Shown one piece after another: positions 52,087 through 60,100 of a DNA stretch of 64,000 bases. How positions within the stretch are numbered: the first letter of the stretch is position 1; each line of letters opens with the position of its first letter. This DNA is from Rheinheimera sp. 1928-s (GTDB lineage Bacteria > Pseudomonadota > Gammaproteobacteria > Enterobacterales > Alteromonadaceae), in the NCBI RefSeq assembly GCF_029269265.1, contig NZ_JARIXP010000007.1:62001-126000 (forward strand). Reading direction: 5' to 3'. Both the position numbers and the translations under genes were made by a program. The notes below the pieces were generated by a model. That model was given only the letters and a program-made list of their open reading frames with translations. It did not search any database and was not told where the DNA came from.

Positions 52087-53901
52087 TTATTTTAATAACA
52101 CTGGCAACTGGCCCACAGATTTCACTTCCCCCAGTAAAAATCCAATCACCGCATCATAAGCTGGCCCTGAAAATGGTCGCTCTGCAGTTTGAGGTTTCTG
52201 ATTATAGCTATAGGTAGCCAATCGTAAGTCTGCACTGTTGGCAAAATCACTCAGCTCGTAAGGGGTGCGTAAAGACACCATCACAGTTTTTTTGCCTGCA
52301 GCTTTAGCTTGTTGTAACAGCTCAACTAACACCTTTTTTTGCTCTGTCACTGTTAGTTTCATCGCAGGTAAAGCCTGTAAGTCAGCCAATACACCCAACT
52401 CGGCTGCGCTTTGAGCTGGCGAAATCAGTGAACCTAACACCAGATCAGCCTGAGCTATCTGCTGTAAAGCCAGCTTTTGCTCAAAAGAAGTTAAATCACT
52501 ACAAGTGACTGACTTCGCTTTTATTCCCCACCCGCTTAACGCCTGCATCCAGCTTTGGCATTTGGTTTGATCAGGCGCAATCAGGTGTAGTTTTAAAGCG
52601 GAAAGATTAAGTGGTAACTGTAATTTATTTGTACCAACCTGCGTCAGGCTTGCCTCTGCCAGTTGTCGCTCCAATTGCAGATCATGCTCTAAACGTGTGG
52701 TATCAGGTAAAGACGTCTGTGCCGGGCTGGCGTTAAGCTGCTGGCGCAATCTGGTGATCCGCTGGGCTGATTGGGCTATTTCAGTGCTGTTTAACTGGCC
52801 TTGTTGTACCGCCAGCACCACTTGATCAATAAGCCTTGCCAAAGCCGCCATATCGGCAAGCGTTTTTATTTCATAAGGCATCAGCGCTATATCAGCACCA
52901 GCCGCAAACGTTTGGATCACAGCTTCCGAGGGGGTAAAAAACTGACTGATGCCCGCCATATTCAGTGCATCGGTAATAATGATGCCATTGAAGCCCATGT
53001 CCTCACGTAACAAGTCCGTAAGAATGGCACGGGATAAAGTGGCAGGTTTAATCAGCGCCTCACCGGATTTGCTGGTTAAACTGCTGTTATCCAACGCAGG
53101 GTACTGAATATGAGCTGTCATCACCATCGCAGGCTGATGCAGTTTTATCAGTTGACGAAATGGATACAAATCCACAGCTTCGACTGTGACTTTGTCATGC
53201 TCAACCAAAGGTAAACCTGTGTGGCTGTCAACATGAGTGTCACCATGTCCAGGAAAATGTTTAATGGTGCCTAAGACGCCCGCCTGTTGCATGGCATCCA
53301 GCATAGCGCCACCCGCCGCTGCTACAGCGACAGGGTTATCGCCAAAAGAGCGGGCATTAATCACAGGGTTAGCCGGATTATTATTCACATCCAGGCTGGG
53401 AGCGAAATTTAAGTTAATACCAAGCGAGCTTAATTGCTGCGCTATAGATCGGCCAACAGCAGTGGCATAGCTGTTGCCAGACCTTGCCAAAGTGGCCCCT
53501 ATAGCCATATTACCGGCAAAGGCAGGAAACTCGTGAGTCGGTAGACGAGCCACACGACCGCCTTCCTGATCAATACCTATCAGCAGCGGTAAACCATCGC
53601 TGCTGGCCGCTTGCAAATCAGCAGTTAAACGGCGAATTTGGTTTTTATCTTTTAAGTTATTGGCGAATAAGATCACCCCGCCTAAATGCAGCTGCTGTAT
53701 AGCCTCGGCAAATTCTTTGGGTAATTCAGTCAAGTCGGTTTTGCATTGTGCTGATGAGCCTTCAGCGCAAAAGTGGCGCAGGTCGATCATGAGTTTTTGT
53801 CCGATCTGACGGCGTAACTCTTGTTGCTCCAGTGATTTTTGTCCCACACAACCTCCTGCACTTAACGTCATTACTGCCAGCAGCAGTGCATATTGTTTCA
53901 T
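52087..53901 (-). CDS. Exported glycoside hydrolase family 3 protein (beta-N-acetylhexosaminidase-like)
   Basis: The 604-residue protein has a signal peptide ending in AGGC, a possible lipobox. The GH3 N-terminal domain (about 30-385) shows GVILFANNL, IGIDQEGGRVARL, INLNFAPSLDVN, KHFPGHGDTHVDSHTGLP and the nucleophile region IIITDALNMAG. The KHFPGHGDT motif with its Asp-His pair is typical of NagZ-like beta-N-acetylglucosaminidases. A C-terminal domain (about 420-604) makes it larger than cytosolic NagZ (about 340). It likely acts on chitin fragments or muropeptides outside the cytoplasm. It starts the operon. Confidence 0.88.
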   Translation of the reverse strand: MKQYALLLAVMTLSAGGCVGQKSLEQQELRRQIGQKLMIDLRHFCAEGSSAQCKTDLTELPKEFAEAIQQLHLGGVILFANNLKDKNQIRRLTADLQAASSDGLPLLIGIDQEGGRVARLPTHEFPAFAGNMAIGATLARSGNSYATAVGRSIAQQLSSLGINLNFAPSLDVNNNPANPVINARSFGDNPVAVAAAGGAMLDAMQQAGVLGTIKHFPGHGDTHVDSHTGLPLVEHDKVTVEAVDLYPFRQLIKLHQPAMVMTAHIQYPALDNSSLTSKSGEALIKPATLSRAILTDLLREDMGFNGIIITDALNMAGISQFFTPSEAVIQTFAAGADIALMPYEIKTLADMAALARLIDQVVLAVQQGQLNSTEIAQSAQRITRLRQQLNASPAQTSLPDTTRLEHDLQLERQLAEASLTQVGTNKLQLPLNLSALKLHLIAPDQTKCQSWMQALSGWGIKAKSVTCSDLTSFEQKLALQQIAQADLVLGSLISPAQSAAELGVLADLQALPAMKLTVTEQKKVLVELLQQAKAAGKKTVMVSLRTPYELSDFANSADLRLATYSYNQKPQTAERPFSGPAYDAVIGFLLGEVKSVGQLPVLLK

Positions 53902-54033
53902 CTTGTCACCACATTCTGAGTTTATCTGAGCACTATATCAGGGCTACGCAAGCTCTGTAACCGCATCAGTTGTAATGGTTTTTGTTTGTTCATTCTTTAA
54001 GCGCAGAAGCTGTGTTTATCCTCGTTCAGCGCT

Positions 54034-54061
54034 TTGACAGCATGCAGGCTTTTGTTATGCT
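54034..54061 (+). promoter_or_regulatory. Sigma70-type promoter of the cyanophycinase-like gene
   Basis: A perfect minus-35 TTGACA (54034-54039) and TATGCT (54056-54061) are 16 bases apart, about 112 bases before the chosen ATG. Confidence 0.6.
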
Positions 54062-54173
54062 CGGGCTGTTGTCATTCAAAGATCAATAAAAAACCTGGCC
54101 AAAGATGCCGGATGTGGCAACAGATGAAGCAACTAGATCGTACTCAATAAAGCAAAAATGGAGTCTGAACCTG

Positions 54174-55442
54174 ATGAAAAAAACCTACCTGCTGGCTCTT
54201 AGTCTGAGCCTTGGCAGCCCCTTTTTATACGCAAAAACTCAGCCTGCGGGCGAACTGATGATTGTGGGCGGAGCTTTAGCCAGTTCCAACAAAGCCGTAT
54301 ACCAACAGTTTATTCAAAGTGCTGGTGGAGCAGATAAAGCCAGAATAGTGGTGATCCCTGCGGCCAGCAGTCAACCGGTGAAATACTTTCGTCAATTCCA
54401 GCAGGATTTAGCCTTATATGGCGTGCCTGAGCAGCAGGTGCAACTCCTGCCTATAGCGGTGAAAGATGACAAAAGCACCACAGAAGATGAATCCTTATGG
54501 CGTAATAATGCTGCAGACCCAAAACTGGCGGCTCAAGTGCAACAAGCCACTGCGGTCTGGTTTTTAGGTGGCGACCAAAATCATCTGGTTGATACCTTAA
54601 GAGCTGAAGGGAAAAACAGCCCAGTACTTGATGCTATCTGGCAACTTTATCAAAGCGGCGGTATTGTCGGCGGCACAAGTGCAGGCGCTGCAATCATGAG
54701 TGAAACCATGATTGCTTCAGGCTCGTCCTGGACTGCCTTAGCCAGAGCTGTTGCAAAGCCTGATACACAAATCGATGAAGCCGCAGATGAGCCACTGCAA
54801 TTACGTCGCGGCTTAGGTTTTTTCCCTGATGGGGTGATTGATCAACACTTTGACCGCAGAGCCCGTTTTGGCCGTTTAATAGTAGCGGTGGCAGAACAAA
54901 ACTCCGCTTCAGCTATAGGTTATGGTGTGGACGAAGACTCAGCGTTGTTTTACCAGGCTAAAACCCGGCAATTTCAGGCGTTAGGCTCTGGAGGCGTGAC
55001 TGTGATTGATTTACGTCAGGCAAGAAAAGTGACGAACCCGCTTGGCTTTCAAATGGAAAATATCCGCTTAAGTTATCTGCAGGGCGGCGATCGGTATGAC
55101 ATTCAGCACCAGCAATTTTTACCTCACCCGGATAAAGTCAAAACTACAGGTGCAGAGTATGGCAGTAATCCAAATCCAGTGATGTCCGGTGTTTTTAGTG
55201 CCAATACACGTTTAAAAGATTTTATTACCTTTGAACTAACCGATAATAAAGCGGCCAATCAAGCCATTAGCTACCTGCATCAGGGCAATGGTCTGGTGTT
55301 TGGTTTAACCTTCAGCAAAGATGAAAAAACCACTGGTTACTGGCAATATCTGGATGGGTTAAAAGACAACAGCAGCGCCCATCAGGTTCGTTTGGACATA
55401 GTGCCAGGCCGGATACAAATTGATTTAAAACCACAAAGTTGA
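54174..55442 (+). CDS. Exported cyanophycinase-like peptidase (family S51)
   Basis: The 422-residue protein has a signal peptide (MKKTYLLALSLSLGSPFLYA). The S51 fold follows: GELMIVGGALA, VVIPAASSQP, AVWFLGGDQNHLV and the nucleophile elbow GGIVGGTSAGAAIMSE, where the Ser of TSAGA is catalytic. DQHFDRRARFGRL matches cyanophycinases. These enzymes cleave the Asp-Arg storage polymer cyanophycin; exported forms let heterotrophs eat polymer released by others. A C-terminal domain (about 310-422) of unknown role is appended. The ATG at 54174 has GGAG upstream; the frame is open to 54105. Confidence 0.87.
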   Translation: MKKTYLLALSLSLGSPFLYAKTQPAGELMIVGGALASSNKAVYQQFIQSAGGADKARIVVIPAASSQPVKYFRQFQQDLALYGVPEQQVQLLPIAVKDDKSTTEDESLWRNNAADPKLAAQVQQATAVWFLGGDQNHLVDTLRAEGKNSPVLDAIWQLYQSGGIVGGTSAGAAIMSETMIASGSSWTALARAVAKPDTQIDEAADEPLQLRRGLGFFPDGVIDQHFDRRARFGRLIVAVAEQNSASAIGYGVDEDSALFYQAKTRQFQALGSGGVTVIDLRQARKVTNPLGFQMENIRLSYLQGGDRYDIQHQQFLPHPDKVKTTGAEYGSNPNPVMSGVFSANTRLKDFITFELTDNKAANQAISYLHQGNGLVFGLTFSKDEKTTGYWQYLDGLKDNSSAHQVRLDIVPGRIQIDLKPQS

Positions 55443-55451
55443 GCTATCAAC

Positions 55452-55483
55452 AGCCGGAGATCAGCAGAGATCCGGCTTTGTTC
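55452..55483 (+). terminator. Probable terminator after the cyanophycinase-like gene
   Basis: AGCCGGA (55452-55458) pairs with TCCGGCT (55471-55477), followed by TTGTTCT, a weak T-tail. Confidence 0.5.
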
Positions 55484-55515
55484 TCGCACAGCGGCACGAA
55501 AAACCCCATAAAAGT

Positions 55516-55546
55516 TTGCATAGGCTATAGCTTAGGCAGTTATAAT
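55516..55546 (+). promoter_or_regulatory. Promoter of the single-helix protein gene
   Basis: A consensus minus-10 TATAAT (55541-55546) is preceded by TTGCAT at a long 19-base spacing; the ATG follows 43 bases later. Confidence 0.45.
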
Positions 55547-55589
55547 CGCCGCAGTCTTTTGTCGTTAAGCCGTAGTCGGAAAGGTTGTT

Positions 55590-56066
55590 ATGTATAAGCC
55601 CACACCATTGTTAAGCTATTTCTGGGGTTTGTTTAGTGGTTTGATTGTCTCAGCATTTTTATTTAACTCCCTGACTCAAACTGAAGTTGAAACAGAGCAT
55701 ACCGAGCCTAAAGCAGAGCAGACTGATACAACTGCAAGCTCTACTCCTGCTGCAGATACACCGGTTTTGACCTTAGCTGCCAGAGCAGAATTATTACTGA
55801 AGTACTACACCATTCGGGATGGTGCTGAAGAAACCAATTTAGCGCCTTTGTTGCAAAAAAATGGGCATCTGGAGATTTTCCGTCAGATGTTGCAACAAAG
55901 CTCTGCGGATGTCAGCGATTTGATCCAGTCGACTCAATCTTTTACCGCAGCACAGTTTTATGCGTCATTAGTGCGTATTAAACAAAGAGATGAAGAGCAG
56001 CAAGCCAAAGCCCAACTGGAATTACTAAAACCTGCACAAGCACCAGCTCCATTGCAGACACAGTAA
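55590..56066 (+). CDS. Single-helix membrane protein of unknown function
   Basis: The 158-residue protein has one N-terminal membrane helix (about 8-27), an acidic Thr/Ala/Pro-rich linker (about 33-60) and a helical periplasmic domain (LAARAELLLKYYTIRDG, NGHLEIFRQMLQQS) ending in a Pro/Gln-rich tail. GGAAAGG precedes the ATG. I recognise no family. The stop codon lies in one arm of a perfect 11-bp hairpin shared with the convergent lipoprotein gene. Confidence 0.7.
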   Translation: MYKPTPLLSYFWGLFSGLIVSAFLFNSLTQTEVETEHTEPKAEQTDTTASSTPAADTPVLTLAARAELLLKYYTIRDGAEETNLAPLLQKNGHLEIFRQMLQQSSADVSDLIQSTQSFTAAQFYASLVRIKQRDEEQQAKAQLELLKPAQAPAPLQTQ

Positions 56067-56094
56067 GGGCCTGACGCCTTAGCGGCCCTTACTG
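56061..56094. other. Perfect 11-bp hairpin between two convergent genes
   Basis: CAGTAAGGGCC (56061-56071) pairs with GGCCCTTACTG (56084-56094). No T-run in either direction; a 3-prime end stem-loop serving both genes is likely. Confidence 0.5.
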
Positions 56095-56109
56095 GAGAAA
56101 CAGCTCGAA

Positions 56110-56751
56110 CTATTGAGTTTGCATCTGAGCAATAAATTTATTTGAATCTGCTATCGCCTTATTCATTTCAATGATCAGGCTGCTGACATCCTGCTGTAAA
56201 CCGGCAAAATCTGTTTGAATAGAACCAATGGCTTTAGCATTCAGGTTATGTTTTAAAAACAATACGTTGTCGTGCATGATTTTAAGCACTGGCTGCATTT
56301 TCTTTTCAGCGGAGCGCATCTTTTTCAACAGCATGTCGAACTGCTTTTCTGTCGTGACCAGCTTTTGTTTGCTCTGAGCTTTTAGACTGGCATTCTGGTA
56401 TTGCTCCAGCTCGTCACGCCATTCGTTAAATAAAGCATCAGCCACAGACTGCACTTTATTAATACGGCTGCTGACCAGTTCAGCGGCTTTGACGCTTTGC
56501 TGATACTCCGAATCCAGCTCTTCGTATTTAGTTTGTAAGTCGCCGCCATGAAACTTCAATAACTGACTCAGCTCATCCAGCGCATCTTTAAACTGTTGCT
56601 GGCCTTCCACCTGAGCATCCCTGGCATCCTTCACCCTGTCGACCAGTATTTCACGCTTCTCCACACCAAACTTTTCCATGGTGGCGTAGTAGGCTTGCTG
56701 GCAGCCTGCCAGACATAAAACAAGCAGCAGTAAACCACTTAATTGTCGCAT
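56110..56751 (-). CDS. DUF2959-family lipoprotein
   Basis: The 213-residue protein has a lipoprotein signal (MRQLSGLLLLVLCLAGC, lipobox LAGC) and is otherwise predicted to be almost wholly helical coiled coil. The conserved start of the mature part, AYYATMEKFGVEKREILVDRVKDARDAQ, is the hallmark of DUF2959, a periplasmic family of unknown function common in gammaproteobacteria. No partner gene is evident. Confidence 0.85.
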   Translation of the reverse strand: MRQLSGLLLLVLCLAGCQQAYYATMEKFGVEKREILVDRVKDARDAQVEGQQQFKDALDELSQLLKFHGGDLQTKYEELDSEYQQSVKAAELVSSRINKVQSVADALFNEWRDELEQYQNASLKAQSKQKLVTTEKQFDMLLKKMRSAEKKMQPVLKIMHDNVLFLKHNLNAKAIGSIQTDFAGLQQDVSSLIIEMNKAIADSNKFIAQMQTQ

Positions 56752-56966
56752 CCTGTACTCCAGAATTCTGTGTAAAAAACCATAGTACTAGCTTAAGGCC
56801 GGGAAATCATCTGACTCGAAACCCAAACACTATTTGAGTCTTGTTTTAACTCAGGCTAGCATTCACAAAAAATACACAAAGCACAGGCAAAATTGACAGA
56901 CTGTACTCAGAAAATGTCAGCCTTTTCCGGCTTTTATTCCCCATTTCAGGTTAAATAGAGGAAGTT

Positions 56967-58877
56967 ATGCAATTTAACCATTTGTCTATCAGACACAAGT
57001 TGTTACTCAGTTTAAGTGGTGCAGTGCTGATTGCCAGTGTGCTGATCAGTATGATCAGCCAGTCGATGACTCAGACGGTATTAACCGACAGGATGCTCAA
57101 CAGCGAACTGCCAAAAAGTCTGCAGCAGATTAAAACCAGTATAGAAACCGAAATTGACCATCTGAGCCGTATTGCACAGCAATTAGCAACATCCCCGCAG
57201 TTTCATGACTTTTTGAACAGCAACAGAGATCCGGAGCGTGAACAACTGCTGGTCGCTGAACTGGAAAATATAAAGCAACGCCATGGTTTGCAGGCAGCAT
57301 CCTTTTGCAACAGAGAACTGGGAGATTACTGGAACGAGGCAGGCTTTTTACGCAGGTTAAATCAGCAGGAAGATAGCTGGTTTTTTGCATTTAAAGACAG
57401 TGGCAAAGCCAGTCAGGTTTCAGTGTTCAACAGTCCGGAAGTGGGTTACCAGATTTTTGTCAACTACCAACAGTTGGATGGCAGAGGTTTGTCTGGCATC
57501 GCCAAGCCGCTGACTGAAATGGTGACCATGATCAGTCAGTACAAAATCGAACAGACTGGTTTTGTTTATCTGGTGAACCCTCAGGGTCAGATCCAATTGC
57601 ATCCAGAGCAAAGTATTGGTACAGCATTATCCGCTGTTTTACCTGAAGTCGATCTCAGTGATCTGTTAAAACCACAAGGTATTCAAGTGCTTTCTGCAAC
57701 AGTGAAGGATCAGAAACTGGTGCTGGCCTCAGTTTATGTACCAAGTATGGACTGGTATTTAGTGGCTCAGGTCCCAGAAAATGAAGTCTTCTCTGTGTTG
57801 GATCAGATCAAACAAACCAGTTGGGTAACGGCATTTCTGGTGACCCTGGTTTTTGCGTTTATATCTATACTGCTCAGTAACAGCATTAGCCGCCCTATTC
57901 AGCAATTAGGTGAACTTTTTGCGCGTATGGGTCAGGGTGAAGCGAATTTGTCGGTCAGAATTGAACAGCAAAAAGGTGCGGAACTGCAACAACTGACAGA
58001 TGGATTTAACCAATTCATCGGTAAAATTGCCGATTTAATCAGCGACATTCATCAGAGCAGCATCACACTTAATGCCCAGGCCAAAGCCTTATCAGAACAA
58101 TCTTCACTTAGTCTGGAGCAAAATCAACAACAGCTGGCATCCTATAACAATGTGCAGCAGGCGATGGATCAAATGGAAGCCACAGTGGCCGATATAGCGC
58201 AGAATTCTGCGCTGGCCGCCGATAGCACCAGCAATGTCAGTCTATTAGGCTCAAAGAGTAAATCCTGTGTTGATCAGGCCAGTGCTCATATCAGCAGTTT
58301 GTCAGTTGAAGTCACTCAAGTGGAAATCGTAATCAAGTTGCTGGCAGAAAAAGCCGATAGCATCAGCCAAATTCTCGATGTGATCCGTAATGTGGCCGAA
58401 CAAACCAATTTATTAGCACTGAATGCGGCCATAGAGGCCGCCAGAGCGGGTGAACAAGGCCGTGGTTTTGCCGTGGTTGCAGATGAAGTTCGTAATCTGG
58501 CGGCGCGCACCCAACGCTCCACTACAGAAATTCAGGATGTGATCAGCAGTCTGCTGTCCAGCACTTCAGCGGCGGTAACAGCAGTCACTAAGGCAGATGC
58601 AAAAGCTCAGCAAGGAGTTGAACTCAGTCAGCAGGTCAGCCACAGTCTGAGCGCTATCGCTGACCAAATTCAAAGCCTGGAAAGTATGAGCCTGCAAATT
58701 GCCGCAGCCACAGAGCAACAAGCTATGGTGACAGCTGACGTCAGCAGCCAGTTAACACAGATGAACAGCGTGAATAAGGCGAACGTCAGCAGCGCCGAAC
58801 AGATGCAACAAGCCTCACAGGGCTTATTAACATTAGCCCAGCAACTTAATCAACTCGCCAGTCGTTTCTCCGGCTAA
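56967..58877 (+). CDS. Methyl-accepting chemotaxis protein with Cache-type periplasmic sensor and HAMP
   Basis: The 636-residue receptor has membrane helix 1 (about 12-34), a periplasmic Cache-like domain (about 35-285; [17 protein letters not shown] is the typical Cache core), membrane helix 2 (about 287-309), a HAMP domain (about 305-360; [17 protein letters not shown]) and the signalling coiled coil with [25 protein letters not shown] near residue 475. Cache receptors bind amino acids, organic acids or similar. GAGGAAG precedes the ATG. A terminator follows. Confidence 0.93.
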   Translation: MQFNHLSIRHKLLLSLSGAVLIASVLISMISQSMTQTVLTDRMLNSELPKSLQQIKTSIETEIDHLSRIAQQLATSPQFHDFLNSNRDPEREQLLVAELENIKQRHGLQAASFCNRELGDYWNEAGFLRRLNQQEDSWFFAFKDSGKASQVSVFNSPEVGYQIFVNYQQLDGRGLSGIAKPLTEMVTMISQYKIEQTGFVYLVNPQGQIQLHPEQSIGTALSAVLPEVDLSDLLKPQGIQVLSATVKDQKLVLASVYVPSMDWYLVAQVPENEVFSVLDQIKQTSWVTAFLVTLVFAFISILLSNSISRPIQQLGELFARMGQGEANLSVRIEQQKGAELQQLTDGFNQFIGKIADLISDIHQSSITLNAQAKALSEQSSLSLEQNQQQLASYNNVQQAMDQMEATVADIAQNSALAADSTSNVSLLGSKSKSCVDQASAHISSLSVEVTQVEIVIKLLAEKADSISQILDVIRNVAEQTNLLALNAAIEAARAGEQGRGFAVVADEVRNLAARTQRSTTEIQDVISSLLSSTSAAVTAVTKADAKAQQGVELSQQVSHSLSAIADQIQSLESMSLQIAAATEQQAMVTADVSSQLTQMNSVNKANVSSAEQMQQASQGLLTLAQQLNQLASRFSG

Positions 58878-58890
58878 ATCACTCAGCAGA

Positions 58891-58922
58891 CAGAGCGGAC
58901 ATAAAACTCCGCTCTGGTTTTA
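58891..58922 (+). terminator. Rho-independent terminator after the Cache chemoreceptor gene
   Basis: CAGAGCGGA (58891-58899) pairs perfectly with TCCGCTCTG (58908-58916), followed by GTTTTAAT. Confidence 0.7.
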
Positions 58923-59047
58923 ATAACCATAACAGCCTTCGAACCCATAGCGTTAAGTTATTTTTCTAAAATTTGTCACAGTTTTATCTTTTGCCGTGTC
59001 TTTGTTTTAACGCAGGTTACTTCAATAAAAAAACAGAGGACAGATCG

Positions 59048-59323
59048 ATGAAATCAACTACAGTTTCCACTTCAATCCAACTTCATATCGCGGCAACTAT
59101 CATAGCTGCTGTTGCCTTTCATGCAGCGTGCAGTTACAGCTCCGGCTGGTTTACGCCGCTGCTTTGTTATCTGCTGGCGATGATCAGCTTGTTTACTCTG
59201 ATCCATCGTTTTGGTCCGCTGAGCAAGGCACAAAAAATTGGCTTATGGGCGGTTCAGCTAGTGGCAACACCAGCTTTTGTCGCCGCTTTATGGTTCAGCG
59301 GTAAACTGAACTCTATATTCTGA
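59048..59323 (+). CDS. Small membrane protein of unknown function
   Basis: The 91-residue protein has three hydrophobic helices (about 13-30, 35-56 and 66-86) and almost no soluble part. GAGGAC lies eight bases before the ATG at 59048; the frame is open further upstream to 58973 but without such a site. The 3-prime end is 15 bases from the convergent yjjG gene. I recognise no family. Confidence 0.65.
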   Translation: MKSTTVSTSIQLHIAATIIAAVAFHAACSYSSGWFTPLLCYLLAMISLFTLIHRFGPLSKAQKIGLWAVQLVATPAFVAALWFSGKLNSIF

Positions 59324-59338
59324 GCTAGCATATTTTCA

Positions 59339-60022
59339 TCAGAGAAAGGTGCTTAGTGCAGTTTCCAGTTGGTCCAGAGACTGCACTTCCAGATCCGCTG
59401 TAATACCTGCAGGTAAAGTAGCGTTAAAACGATTGAGCCAGCAGGTATAAAAGCCTGCTTGTTTACCGCCACCAATATCAGCTATCGGGTTATCACCCAC
59501 CATCAGCACGCTGCTAGGTTCAGGGTTTCCCATCAACTCTTTGGCGTGAGCAAAAATCTGCGGATGAGGTTTAGCCGCACCCACCTGCTCGGAAATCACC
59601 AGAATATCAAAGTGATTGTGTAAGCCAGTGCGCTCTAAACGGATTTGCTGTAGGTCGGTAAAGCCGTTAGTGATAATGCCTAATTTGGCTTTGCCTTGCA
59701 GCGCATTGAGTAAACTGACAGCACCAGGCAAAGGTGTGCACACTTCAGCCATAGCTTGTAAGAAACCGGCATTGAGCACTGAAGGTGCAATATTCAGCTG
59801 CTCGCCCCAATAGCTAAAACGTTGTTCCTGCAACTGTTTTGCACCGATTTCGCCGCTTTGATACTGTACCCAGAGTGGCTGATTGAGCGCCTGATACACG
59901 TCATACTGCTCAAGCGTAAAATCTACACCATAACCTTTAAACATCAGCTGTAAGCCAGCATAAGCATCAAAATGAAATAAGGTTTCGTCGGCGTCGAATA
60001 AAATCCAGTTAAAAGCTTTCAC
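59339..60022 (-). CDS. yjjG: Pyrimidine 5-prime-nucleotidase YjjG
   Basis: The 227-residue HAD-superfamily phosphatase closely matches E. coli YjjG: motif I FDADETLFHFD, the segment AMAEVCTPLPGAVSLLNAL, motif II GIITNGFTDLQQIRLERTGL, and motif III/IV AAKPHPQIF with MVGDNPIADIGGG. It dephosphorylates dUMP, UMP, dTMP and non-canonical pyrimidine nucleotides, a house-cleaning role. I prefer the GTG at 60022 because it aligns with the family start (MK-FNWILFDAD); a TTG at 60037 is in frame. A long palindrome ends only 19 bases upstream. Confidence 0.92.
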   Translation of the reverse strand: MKAFNWILFDADETLFHFDAYAGLQLMFKGYGVDFTLEQYDVYQALNQPLWVQYQSGEIGAKQLQEQRFSYWGEQLNIAPSVLNAGFLQAMAEVCTPLPGAVSLLNALQGKAKLGIITNGFTDLQQIRLERTGLHNHFDILVISEQVGAAKPHPQIFAHAKELMGNPEPSSVLMVGDNPIADIGGGKQAGFYTCWLNRFNATLPAGITADLEVQSLDQLETALSTFL

Positions 60023-60041
60023 GTTCTTTCTCTTCAAATTG

Positions 60042-60097
60042 AAAATGGGGTCAGATCACATTAGTTACACGTAACTAATGTGATCTGACCCCATTTT
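60042..60097. repeat. 56-bp perfect palindrome between the lon-like gene and yjjG
   Basis: AAAATGGGGTCAGATCACAT... (60042-60068) and its exact complement (60071-60097) form 27-bp arms around a two-base AC centre. With A-run on the left and T-run on the right it can serve as a bidirectional terminator. The GGGGTCAGA...TCTGACCCC core resembles sequences found beside REP-type (Y1) transposases, so a miniature mobile element is possible. Confidence 0.85.
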
Positions 60098-60100
60098 TAG

